The notes under the pieces: model-generated
Seen by the model: only the letters and a program-made list of their open reading frames with translations
The model's database searches: none
What the model was told of the DNA's origin: nothing
Shown: one piece after another, positions 1 to 6,793 of the stretch
Layout of the letters: every line of letters begins with the position of its first letter
Numbering within the stretch: the stretch's first letter is position 1
Program-made: the position numbers and the translations under genes
NCBI GenBank assembly: GCA_019307805.1
Contig: JAFDIX010000096.1
Location: 1 to 8,949 of the forward strand
Reading direction: 5' to 3'
Length of the DNA: 8,949 nucleotides
Source: Deltaproteobacteria bacterium
GTDB taxonomy: Bacteria; Desulfobacterota; DSM-4660; Desulfatiglandales; HGW-15

Positions 1-245
1 CGGAGGACAGAGGACGGAGAACAGAGGACGGAGGACAGAGGGCAGAGGACGGAGGGCAGAGGACGGAGGACAGAGGACGGAGGACGGAGGACAGAGGACG
101 GAGGACGGAGGGCAGAGGACGGAGGGCAGAGGACAGAGGACGGAGGACAGAGGACGGAGGACAGAGGGCAGAGGACGGAGGACAGAGGGCAGAGGACGGA
201 GGACAGAGGGCAGAGGACAGAGGACGGATGGCATAGCGCATAGCG
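1..245. repeat. Heptameric tandem repeat array (CAGAGGA / CGGAGGA)
   Basis: Thirty-three consecutive 7-bp units, read as C-R-GAGG-R, run without a single insertion or deletion from base 1 to 231, so a C falls at every position 1 modulo 7. The variable sites are position 2 (A or G) and position 7 (A or G). The only other changes are one A at position 6 of unit 3 and one T in unit 33 (CGGATGG). Two CATAGCG units (232-245) continue the same phase. A higher-order 21-bp period (CAGAGGG, CAGAGGA, CGGAGGA) is visible at 162-217. One strand is purine-only except for the phased C. Seven is not a multiple of three, so the array is not a protein repeat; I see no gene in it. It touches the window edge and probably continues upstream. 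Confidence 0.97.
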
Positions 246-260
246 ATCTGGGGTGCAGGA

Positions 261-289
261 TTCAAGGGATAAAGAAAAATCGGAATACT
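261..289 (+). promoter_or_regulatory. Weak sigma-70-like promoter before the amidohydrolase
   Basis: TTCAAG (261-266) and AATACT (284-289) are separated by 17 bp and would start transcription near 296, just upstream of the 315 start codon. Only 3 of 6 and 4 of 6 positions match the consensus, so this is a tentative call. The stretch 246-314 holds nothing else recognisable apart from purine-rich ribosome-binding sequence. Confidence 0.25.
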
Positions 290-314
290 GAAGGGAAAGG
301 GGTCTTGAAGGAAG

Positions 315-1151
315 ATGCGGATTATTGATGTGCATATTCATGTGGGACACAGGTTCGAGTGGACGGAGACGGCCATGGAGAAATGGGCGAACAGTGGTCC
401 CTATGTTCCCCATATCTTTGACGCCGAGGAAAGACAGGTGCCCGGGAAGTACGGGGATGTGATCAAGAAGGAGGGCGTGGTCGGAGGCATTTTGCTCCCC
501 GAGTACTCTCCCCAGACCGCCGGCGTAATGCCCTTTATTTTGCTCCCCGAGTATTCTCCCCAGACCGCCGGTGTAATGCCCTTTGAGCGGGCCCGGGAGA
601 TCCATGAGGCCCATCCGGAACTGATCCCCTTTGCAAACCTGAACCCCAATGTCCATGATGATCCCGTTGCCGTCTTTGAAGCACAGCTCGGCCAGGGCGC
701 CAGAGGCTTGAAGATCCATGCGATTCACGGCTTTTTCTTTGCCAATGACGAGCGGCTCTATCCTGTGTACGAGAAAGGGACGACCCTCTTCCGGGGGGCC
801 AAGATGCGATATGCCGACCCCTATACCTTTGACGATGTGATCAATGATTTCCCGGATATGACCGTGGTGCTGTGTCACGGCGGGAGGGGATTCTGGTATC
901 ACATTGCCGAGTTTATGGCCAAACATTTTACAAATGTCTATATTGATATTTCGGGGCTTCCGCCAAAGAATCTCCTCACCTATTTCCCTTCCATGAAGAA
1001 GTTCTGCCACAAGTTTCTCTTTGGCACGGATTTTCCCGGCGTTCCGGGTATCAGAAAAAACTACGACGCCCTCAAGGGGCTCATTCAGGACGATGCGGCC
1101 CTGGAGCAGATATGCTATAAGAACGCCTGCGACCTTTTCGGGTTCTGGTAG
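315..1151 (+). CDS. Amidohydrolase-family protein (COG2159 / Amidohydrolase_2 type), probably impaired
   Basis: This is a 278-aa metal-dependent hydrolase of the ACMSD-like amidohydrolase family, expected to be a cytoplasmic TIM-barrel enzyme; the substrate cannot be read. Visible landmarks are the beta-1 HxH (H7, H9), GLKIH (K133, H135), LCHGG (H188) and the beta-8 aspartate in FGTDFPG (D239). Two oddities stand out. Residues 59-74 are repeated exactly as 75-90. At K154/G155 the text jumps from LYPVYEK to GTTLFRGA, whereas relatives, as I recall them, have about 12-13 residues here (x-GLPV-x-x-HT) carrying the beta-5 histidine metal ligand. The length is therefore near normal only because an insertion offsets a deletion. 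The ATG at 315 follows the purine-rich GAAGGAAG (307-314). The gene ends 16 nt before the cardiolipin synthase start, so they are probably co-transcribed. Family assignment is secure; activity is doubtful. Confidence 0.85.
   Translation: MRIIDVHIHVGHRFEWTETAMEKWANSGPYVPHIFDAEERQVPGKYGDVIKKEGVVGGILLPEYSPQTAGVMPFILLPEYSPQTAGVMPFERAREIHEAHPELIPFANLNPNVHDDPVAVFEAQLGQGARGLKIHAIHGFFFANDERLYPVYEKGTTLFRGAKMRYADPYTFDDVINDFPDMTVVLCHGGRGFWYHIAEFMAKHFTNVYIDISGLPPKNLLTYFPSMKKFCHKFLFGTDFPGVPGIRKNYDALKGLIQDDAALEQICYKNACDLFGFW
489..584 (+). repeat. 48-bp in-frame tandem duplication inside the amidohydrolase
   Basis: Bases 489-536 and 537-584 are two adjacent 48-bp copies encoding the identical 16 residues (ILLPEYSPQTAGVMPF). 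They differ at only two bases, C506 against T554 and C524 against T572. Both are transitions at third codon positions and both are silent. The duplication lies after the predicted second beta strand of the barrel. Confidence 0.98.
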
Positions 1152-1167
1152 GGGTGGAAGGAGGAAG

Positions 1168-2622
1168 ATGAGCTTTTTTTCTGTGTTCAGCTTCATGACA
1201 CTGGCACACGTGCTGATTACAATCGGCGTGTCCGTCCGTATCATCAAGGTGCGGCTGCCAGTGGCCACGTCATTGGCCTGGCTGGTGCTGGTCTTCTTCC
1301 TGCCCGTGGTGGGATCGGTCTTGTATCTGGTTTTGGGCGAGAAGCGGCTTGGCCGAAAAATTACGGCTCGTGCCGAAGCCATCAGGGGGCGTTACGACGG
1401 ATGGCTGCAGGATATGCCGCCGGATATTCGCTCCAACCGTACAAGCCTGAGCCCGGGCGCCCGGTCCCTCAGCCGCCTGGCCGAAACTACCACCCACATT
1501 CCGGCAATGTCCGGCAACCGGCTCTTACTGCTCGATGCCGCCGAACCGATTCTCCGCTCCATTATCAGCGACATTGACAGCGCCTCCAGGTTCTGTCATC
1601 TGGAGTTTTATATCTGGACAGAAGGCGGTATGGCGGACCAGGTCGGCGAAGCCCTCATCAGGGCGGCCGGTCGCGGCGTGGCCTGCCGGGTGCTGCTTGA
1701 TGCCATGGGGAGCGCCGGATTCCTGAAGGGCCGCATGCCGGAGCGACTCAAGGCCGGGGGCGTTGAAGTGGCCTTTGCCCTTCCTGTGAGCCTCTTGAGT
1801 GTGTTCAAAGTGCGGCCCGATCTTCGGCTCCACCGGAAAATCGCGGTCATGGATGACAAGATCGGCTACACCGGCAGTTTCAACCTGATAGATCCCCGAT
1901 ATTTCAAGCAGGAGGCCGGTGTTGGGCAATGGGTCGATGCCATGGTGCGCATTGAGGGACCGGGTGTCCTTGCTCTGAACTCCCTGTTCAGGTGGGACTG
2001 GGAAGTGGAGACCGGCCGTGATCTGAACACATTGTCTGAAGGGGGATATGCATCCGCCAACCCGGCAGCAGGCAGCGTTGACGTGCAGGTGATCCCCTCA
2101 GGCCCGGGGAAACCCGGCAATCCTATTTATCAATTGCTGCTCCTGTCCATCTATTCCGCCCAGCGTGAAATCGTTATGACCACCCCCTATTTCGTCCCTG
2201 ACGAGGCGGTCAGCACCGCCCTTCTGACTGCCGCAGAGCGGGGGGTCCAGGTCACGGTCGTTATGCCTGAGCGCAACGATTCCCGTCTGGTGCACTATAC
2301 CTGCCGTTCCTATTTCGATGATATGCTGGCCGCGGGAGTCCGTATTTTCGCTTTTAAAGGCGGACTGCTGCACACCAAAAGCGTCGTGGTTGACCGGGAA
2401 GTCGCCTTGTTCGGATCGGTCAATCTGGATGTCCGCAGTTTCTGGCTGGATTTCGAGGTGACCCTTGGCGTGTATGACCCGGATTTCGCGAAACAGTTGC
2501 TGGCACTGCAGAATATCTATATCAACGATTCGACACCCGTGGATGCGGAGACCTGGCGGGGGCGGTCCGGAAGGGAGCGTTTTTTGGTAAACCTGGCTCG
2601 GCTCACCAGCCCACTTCTTTAG
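1168..2622 (+). CDS. cls: Cardiolipin synthase (phospholipase D superfamily)
   Basis: This 484-aa membrane-bound enzyme joins phospholipid units (for the bacterial ClsA type, two phosphatidylglycerols) to make cardiolipin and glycerol. Two N-terminal hydrophobic segments (about residues 4-24 and 31-56) match the PLDc_N anchor. Two complete HKD motifs follow: HRKIAVMD (H222, K224, D229) with GSFN after it, and HTKSVVVD (H402, K404, D409) followed by GSVNLDVRSF. The C-terminus RLTSPLL is typical of the family, and the length is normal. The frame is open from 1021, but the ATG at 1168 is preferred because AAGGAGG (1158-1164) sits just before it, the membrane anchor begins there, and an earlier start would overlap the amidohydrolase by more than 100 bp. 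It is the second gene of a two-gene operon. Which of the ClsA/B/C types it is by function cannot be told, but the N-terminal anchor favours the ClsA type. Confidence 0.95.
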   Translation: MSFFSVFSFMTLAHVLITIGVSVRIIKVRLPVATSLAWLVLVFFLPVVGSVLYLVLGEKRLGRKITARAEAIRGRYDGWLQDMPPDIRSNRTSLSPGARSLSRLAETTTHIPAMSGNRLLLLDAAEPILRSIISDIDSASRFCHLEFYIWTEGGMADQVGEALIRAAGRGVACRVLLDAMGSAGFLKGRMPERLKAGGVEVAFALPVSLLSVFKVRPDLRLHRKIAVMDDKIGYTGSFNLIDPRYFKQEAGVGQWVDAMVRIEGPGVLALNSLFRWDWEVETGRDLNTLSEGGYASANPAAGSVDVQVIPSGPGKPGNPIYQLLLLSIYSAQREIVMTTPYFVPDEAVSTALLTAAERGVQVTVVMPERNDSRLVHYTCRSYFDDMLAAGVRIFAFKGGLLHTKSVVVDREVALFGSVNLDVRSFWLDFEVTLGVYDPDFAKQLLALQNIYINDSTPVDAETWRGRSGRERFLVNLARLTSPLL

Positions 2623-2628
2623 GACAGC

Positions 2629-2650
2629 CGCCTTCGCTAAAGCTTCGGCG
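2629..2650. repeat. Short near-perfect palindrome downstream of cls
   Basis: CGCC-TTC-GCT (2629-2638), a 2-nt AA loop and AGC-TTC-GGCG (2641-2650) form two stem blocks (4 bp and 3 bp) around a symmetric TTC/TTC internal loop. No T-run follows directly. I recall similar TTCGCTAAAGCTTCGG-like palindromes as dispersed repeats in environmental bacterial genomes, but that is memory, not a search. Confidence 0.6.
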
Positions 2651-2684
2651 CCCAGGGAGGATGGGCGGGGAGTTTTTATTTTTT
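2649..2684 (+). terminator. Probable intrinsic terminator of the amidohydrolase-cls operon
   Basis: CGCCCA (2649-2654) pairs perfectly with TGGGCG (2662-2667) around a 7-nt GGGAGGA loop. After GGGAG comes TTTTTATTTTTT (2673-2684), which overlaps the 3' end of the convergent S1 gene. The U-tract begins 5 nt after the stem and the stem is only 6 bp, so it may be modest. It overlaps the end of the upstream palindrome by two bases, so the two structures compete. Confidence 0.5.
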
Positions 2685-3887
2685 GCTTAGTTTTTGCTGC
2701 AGGAGGTCGCCGAGGGTGCCAAAGGATCCGGATGATTTCCCGGAGCTTCCTGCCATATGTTTTTTGTAATCATCGGTCTCCCGGGAGCCCTCTTCATCGG
2801 ATATCATCAACAGGGAGACACGTCTCGCCTCTTCATCAATTTTTCCTATCTTCACTTCGATGGTCTGGCCCTGTTCCAGGACTTCTCCGGGATGCTTAAT
2901 CCTTTTGGATTTTCCGAGTTCTGAGATATGCATAAGTCCGTCTATGCCGGGTTCGAGGGTCACGAAGGCACCAAACTGGGCAAGGCGGGCGACCTTGCCT
3001 TTGTGGGTGGAGCCTTCCGAATATCTCTGGGACATCGTGATCCAGGGATCGGGCTGAATCTCTTTGAGGCTGAAGGAGAATTTGTCATTTTCCCAGTCCA
3101 GTTTCATGATGGCCACCTCGACCTTTTGCCCAATGGAAAGGACACTTTCAGTGTCCTCCACGCGTCCCCATGAGATCTCGGAGATGGGGATCAATCCTTC
3201 GATGCCCCCGATATCCACAAAGGCCCCAAATTTTTTGACAGAGGTGATATCGCCCTGGACGGTCATCCCTTCTTCCAGGGATCCCCGCAGGGCTTCCTTT
3301 TGGATTTGCCGCTCCTCTTCCAGAATGACCCTGTGGGAAACAATGATGTTGCGACCATTTTCACTATACTCGATTATTTTGAAGATCATCTTCTGGCCGA
3401 TAAAGGGCTCGGCGTCTTCGATCCTGTGGGGACCCATCTGGGAAAAGGGGCAAAAAGCACGAATATTTCCGGCGATCTTGACTTCAAATCCCCCCTTGAC
3501 CTCTTTTTCAATAAGGCCTTCAACGGGGATTCTATTCTCGTAGACATCTTCCAGGTGGGCCTTGGCAGCGGCATTGCCACTGATCAGGGTGGTAAAGAGC
3601 TTTTCATTGTTTCGGGAAGACAGAAAATAGGCCTCTATGGTGTCCCCCTCTTTGACGGTGGCATTGCCTTCATCATCAATGAATTCTTCTGCGGCGATGG
3701 CACCTTCCGATTTGCCGCCCAGATCGATAAACACCCATTCCTTTGTAGTGGTGATGACCGCGGCCTTGATTTTTTCACCAGGATTGAAAAAGACCGGCTC
3801 CACAAAACTCTTGTTAAACAATTCTTCAAAGCTTTCTTCGTCTTCAGTTCCCACTGAAAGATCCTTGTTCTTTTCGTCCATGTTCAT
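2676..3887 (-). CDS. S1 RNA-binding protein with four S1 domains (RpsA-like)
   Basis: This 403-aa cytoplasmic protein is built from four S1/OB-fold repeats at about residues 37-104, 121-190, 206-275 and 293-362, the last two being the most canonical (KKFGAFVDIGGIEGLIPISE; AQFGAFVTLEPGIDGLMHISE). An acidic N-terminus (residues 3-24) precedes them, and a Ser/Gly-rich tail ends in lysines. Classical proteobacterial RpsA has six S1 domains and about 550 residues, so this is the shorter type that resembles Firmicutes S1 homologues. I therefore call it S1-domain protein rather than rpsA; it probably binds mRNA or tunes translation. The Met at 3887 has only a GGG directly against it, whereas the second Met (3881) has AAGGGA with a 5-nt spacer, so translation may start two codons later. 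It lies downstream of tex on the same strand but has its own promoter. Confidence 0.88.
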   Translation of the reverse strand: MNMDEKNKDLSVGTEDEESFEELFNKSFVEPVFFNPGEKIKAAVITTTKEWVFIDLGGKSEGAIAAEEFIDDEGNATVKEGDTIEAYFLSSRNNEKLFTTLISGNAAAKAHLEDVYENRIPVEGLIEKEVKGGFEVKIAGNIRAFCPFSQMGPHRIEDAEPFIGQKMIFKIIEYSENGRNIIVSHRVILEEERQIQKEALRGSLEEGMTVQGDITSVKKFGAFVDIGGIEGLIPISEISWGRVEDTESVLSIGQKVEVAIMKLDWENDKFSFSLKEIQPDPWITMSQRYSEGSTHKGKVARLAQFGAFVTLEPGIDGLMHISELGKSKRIKHPGEVLEQGQTIEVKIGKIDEEARRVSLLMISDEEGSRETDDYKKHMAGSSGKSSGSFGTLGDLLQQKLSKK

Positions 3888-3904
3888 CCCTTGAAATGCC
3901 TGAA

Positions 3905-3933
3905 ATTATAAGTGATCTAAAGTGATCTAACGT
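3905..3933 (-). promoter_or_regulatory. Promoter of the S1-domain gene with overlapping 10-bp direct repeat
   Basis: On the minus strand a perfect TATAAT occupies 3910-3905, placing the transcript start near 3898 and giving a leader of only about 10-17 nt. The -35 position (3933-3928, ACGTTA) is poor. The spacer is made of two exact adjacent copies of TTAGATCACT (3930-3921 and 3920-3911). They are one helical turn apart and lie flush against the -10 box, which suits a regulator binding in tandem on one face. The regulator is unknown. Confidence 0.55.
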
Positions 3934-3940
3934 TGATGTG

Positions 3941-3955
3941 CGTGCCTCCGGCACG
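3941..3955. repeat. Perfect 6-bp inverted repeat with 3-nt loop
   Basis: CGTGCC and GGCACG flank TCC. The element sits just upstream of the S1-gene promoter and could be an operator or a small hairpin. No T-run follows on the minus strand, so it is not a convincing terminator for tex. Confidence 0.6.
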
Positions 3956-4036
3956 ATGGTATTTTTAAATAGTGTGCCCTGAAACCGCTTCCCTTGCACT
4001 TTAGGCTTTTTAACGCGCTTTCGTCAATCGAACTTT

Positions 4037-4077
4037 CAGAAAACAATCCCCCTTACAGGGGGCTCAATCAAGGCCCC
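4037..4077 (-). terminator. Possible terminator of tex with two competing hairpins
   Basis: Read on the minus strand just after the tex stop, CCCCC-TGTAA-GGGGG (4062-4048) forms a 5-bp GC stem followed by ATTGTTTTCTG (4047-4037), a short T-rich tract. Upstream, GGGGC (4077-4073) can instead pair with GCCCC (4063-4059), which would prevent the first hairpin. The T-tract is weak, so termination may be partial. Confidence 0.4.
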
Positions 4078-4098
4078 TCTTTCAATGAAGGTCTTATA

Positions 4099-6246
4099 TC
4101 ATAAACCGGGCGGTTTTTCCTTCATGGAAAGCGAGATTCGTCGTCTTTTCAGGTCCACGTCAAGGACAGTGACCTCGACGCGCTGCTGAACCTTTACAAC
4201 CTGGTGGGGGTCTTTCACAAAACGATCTGCCAGCTGGCTGATGTGCACAAGCCCGTCCTGGTGCACCCCGATATCCACAAAGGCCCCGAAGGCAGTGACA
4301 TTGGTGACCACTCCGGGAAGCTTCATTCCGGGCTGGACGTCTTCTATCTTTTCCACTCCATCGGCAAAGGCGAAGGCCTCGAACCGCCTGCGGGGATCAC
4401 GACCCGGTTTGCTCAGTTCGGAGAGGATGTCGGTCAGGGTGGGCATGCCCACATTTTCCGAAACATATCGCGACAGGTCGATTTTTCGGCGGAGGTCTTC
4501 ATCCCGCATGAGATCCTCTACCGAACAGTCCTGGTCCCCGGCCATGGCCTTAACAATAGAGTATGACTCGGGGTGCACGGCACTTCCGTCCAGGGGGTTT
4601 CCCCCGCCTCTTATCCGGAGAAAGCCGGCCCCCTGTTCAAAGGCCTTGGGACCCAGCCTGGGAACCTTCTTTAATTCCTTCCGGGAGGTGAGTGGACCGT
4701 TTTCGTTTCGGAAGGCAATAATGTTTTTTGCAAGCTGAGGGCCGAGACCCGAGACATATGCCAGGAGCTGCTCGCTTGCGGTGTTCACCTCGACTCCCAC
4801 GGCATTGACGCAACTCATGACCACGTCATCGAGGCTGCCCTTAAGGGCGTTCTGGTCGACGTCATGCTGGTATTGTCCCACACCGATGGATTTTGGATCT
4901 ATTTTGACCAGCTCCGCCAGGGGATCCATAAGCCTCCTGCCTATGGAAACGGCACCCCGATAGCTCACATCCAGGTCCGGGAACTCTTCCCGTGCGACTT
5001 TTGACGCGGAATAGACCGAGGCCCCGCTCTCGTTGACCAGGAGCACCGAAATATGGGCCCCCAGGCCAAGGCCCCGTACGAGGGCTTCTGTCTCCCTGCC
5101 CGCTGTGCCGTTTCCAACGGCCACGGCTTCGATCTCGAAACGGTCCACAATCTCCCTGACAGTGGATTCGGCCTGGGTTCTGGCCCCTTCGGACTTGAAG
5201 GGGTAGATGGTGTCCTTGTGGAGCAACTGGCCCTGGGGGTCGAGACAGGTCATCTTGCATCCGGTACGAATTCCCGGGTCAATGGCCAGGACGGTTTTCT
5301 GCCCCAGGGGCGGGGCCAGTAGCAATTCCCTCAGGTTATCGGAAAAGACCCTGATGGCCTCTGAATCTGCCCGTTTTTTTGTTTCCAAACGGATCTCGGT
5401 CTCCATGGAAAGGGAAAGGAGCCGCTTGAAGGCATCCTGGACTGCCAGCCGGACCTGTTGGGAGGCCTCGCCCTCCCCCTTCACAAACAAACGCTCAAGC
5501 ACGGAAAGAACTTCCCCCTGGGGAGGCTCTATCCTAAAGGTAAGAAACCCTTCATTCTCACCGCGTCGCAGGGCCAGAACCCTGTGAGAAGGTGCGGTGT
5601 CCACGGGTTCCTGCCAGTCAAAGTAGTCTCGATACTTTGCGCCTTCTTCCTCCTTGCCGGGAACGACAATGGCATGGAAAACCCCCTTTCTCCTGTACAG
5701 TGCCCGAATTTTTTCTCGCGCATCTCCGTCCTCATTGACCCATTCGGCAATGATATCCCGGGCACCGCCCAGGGCATCATCCTCTGATTCAACCCCCTTT
5801 TCAGGATCCACAAAGGATTGTGCCTCTGCGAGGGGGATTGTCTCCGCGTCCTGATCAAAGATGAGCCGGGCCAGTGGTTCAAGTCCCTTTTCCCGGGCAA
5901 TGGTGGCGCGGGTGCGTCGTTTGGGGCGGAAGGGGAGATAGATATCCTCAAGCAGGGTCAGGGCTTCTGCACCCAGGATCTTCGCCTCGAGTTCCTCGGT
6001 GAGCAGTTCCCTTTCATTCAAGGATTTCAGGATACTCTCCCGTCGATCGTCCAAAACCCGGAGCTGGGCGAGGCGATCCCGAATGGCGGTGATGGCCACC
6101 TCGTCCAGGGTGCCGGTCCTTTCCTTTCTGTACCGGGCGATAAATGGAACCGTGGCCCCTTCCTCAATCAGGGCGGACGTGGCCACCACCTGATGCTTTT
6201 TCAGGTTGAGCTCCTCGGCTATCTTCTGGATGTGCTTTTCGTTCAT
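4099..6246 (-). CDS. tex: Tex-family RNA-binding transcription accessory protein
   Basis: This 715-aa cytoplasmic nucleic-acid-binding protein belongs to the Tex/YhgF family, linked to transcription accessory functions and toxin-gene expression. Order of parts: N-terminal helical Tex domain (about 1-200, with VPFIARYRKERTG at 33-45 and LPFRPKRRTRATIAREKGLEPL at 104-125, both highly characteristic); YqgF-like RNase H fold (about 317-445, VLAIDPGIRTGCK); helix-hairpin-helix region (about 485-555, NTASEQLLAYVSGLGPQLA and VPRLGPKAFEQGAGFLRI); C-terminal S1 domain (about 637-708, TAFGAFVDIGVHQDGLVHIS). Length is slightly below the usual 720-780, with nothing missing. The ATG at 6246 is preceded by GAGGAATC, a reasonable ribosome-binding site. 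The downstream gene is another S1-domain protein, but a 211-nt gap and its own promoter argue for separate expression. Confidence 0.96.
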   Translation of the reverse strand: MNEKHIQKIAEELNLKKHQVVATSALIEEGATVPFIARYRKERTGTLDEVAITAIRDRLAQLRVLDDRRESILKSLNERELLTEELEAKILGAEALTLLEDIYLPFRPKRRTRATIAREKGLEPLARLIFDQDAETIPLAEAQSFVDPEKGVESEDDALGGARDIIAEWVNEDGDAREKIRALYRRKGVFHAIVVPGKEEEGAKYRDYFDWQEPVDTAPSHRVLALRRGENEGFLTFRIEPPQGEVLSVLERLFVKGEGEASQQVRLAVQDAFKRLLSLSMETEIRLETKKRADSEAIRVFSDNLRELLLAPPLGQKTVLAIDPGIRTGCKMTCLDPQGQLLHKDTIYPFKSEGARTQAESTVREIVDRFEIEAVAVGNGTAGRETEALVRGLGLGAHISVLLVNESGASVYSASKVAREEFPDLDVSYRGAVSIGRRLMDPLAELVKIDPKSIGVGQYQHDVDQNALKGSLDDVVMSCVNAVGVEVNTASEQLLAYVSGLGPQLAKNIIAFRNENGPLTSRKELKKVPRLGPKAFEQGAGFLRIRGGGNPLDGSAVHPESYSIVKAMAGDQDCSVEDLMRDEDLRRKIDLSRYVSENVGMPTLTDILSELSKPGRDPRRRFEAFAFADGVEKIEDVQPGMKLPGVVTNVTAFGAFVDIGVHQDGLVHISQLADRFVKDPHQVVKVQQRVEVTVLDVDLKRRRISLSMKEKPPGL

Positions 6247-6625
6247 GATTCCTCGGGGAAAGGCCTATTATTTTTACATTGAGAATCTGGTCCTCTGGGC
6301 CAAGTCAGAGATAGATGGCTCTGCCTTGCAGTTTTGTGTCTAAAATGACAAATTCCAAGCACCAAATCACAAATAAATCACAAATTTCAAACCGGTTCAA
6401 AGCGATTGTAATTTTGTTTGGGATTTTGAATTTCGGTCATTGCTATTTGTTTGTTTTTTGGGATTTGTTATTTGAAATTTCAATAAAGCAATAAACTTTC
6501 AACAAAGCAAATTCCCTCTGGGACAGGCCTTTACTTCTGTCTTCACCGGACAGGAAAATATCAGCCCGTGGAATTGAGGGCATACATTAACTGGAGGAAT
6601 TGGGCAAGGATTTTTTGGGGGATCC
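6247..6625. other. Gene-free stretch upstream of tex
   Basis: No coding sequence is supported here on either strand. 6247-6340 must hold the tex promoter, but I find no good -35/-10 pair. 6350-6480 is the AT-rich inverted repeat listed separately. 6485-6625 shows no recognisable element; its open frames have no start signal or familiar protein sequence. Confidence 0.6.
6350..6480. repeat. AT-rich imperfect inverted repeat, MITE-like
   Basis: The outer 21 bases at 6350-6370 (AAATTCCAAGCACCAAATCA...) match the reverse complement of 6460-6480 at 16 of 21 positions, giving a symmetric element of about 131 bp centred near 6415. The left arm contains an exact tandem 11-bp repeat, AAATCACAAAT (6364-6374 and 6375-6385). 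The right arm is rich in ATTTGTTTG-type sequence. Such CAAAT-rich inverted repeats occur as non-coding dispersed elements in environmental bacteria, from memory. There is no transposase here, and no target-site duplication is obvious. Confidence 0.55.
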
Positions 6626-6793
6626 CTATTTCGCGGCCGGTTCACCAAGTTCCCGTGCAGGACGGCCCGCTTTGAGATTGGCCTCGATCCGTTCCAGCGG
6701 ACAGCCTTTGGTCTCGGGCACCCAGTACCGGCAGAAGAACCACCCGGCAATAGTAATAAAAATTAGTTTTAATCGCAAATTTCTGATATTGTT
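6626..6793 (-). pseudogene. C-terminal remnant of an MFS sugar-porter transporter
   Basis: On the minus strand a 55-codon open stretch ends at TAG (6628-6626). From about 6757 downward it reads ITIAGWFFCRYWVPETKG, then CPLERIEANLKAG, RPARELGEPAAK. VPETKG followed by LERIE is the signature at the end of the last transmembrane helix of sugar-porter-family MFS proteins, and the tail after it is typical. The remaining roughly 400 residues are absent. Upstream the frame enters AT-rich sequence (NNIRNLRLKL) with no family character and meets a TAA at 6796-6794, so the break is probably near 6757-6770. No start or ribosome-binding site is seen. It is a decayed fragment left by a deletion or rearrangement, and it runs into the upstream region of the divergent CBS gene. 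Confidence 0.7.

Noticed and set aside
258..268. Eleven-base match GGATTCAAGGG shared with 8938-8948 near the right window edge
   Set aside because: Too short to exclude chance, and no wider similarity flanks it; not enough for a repeat or attachment site.
1021..1167. Upstream extension of the cls reading frame into the amidohydrolase gene
   Set aside because: The ATG at 1168 has an AAGGAGG ribosome-binding site and starts the membrane anchor; the extension overlaps a clear gene and shows no family sequence.
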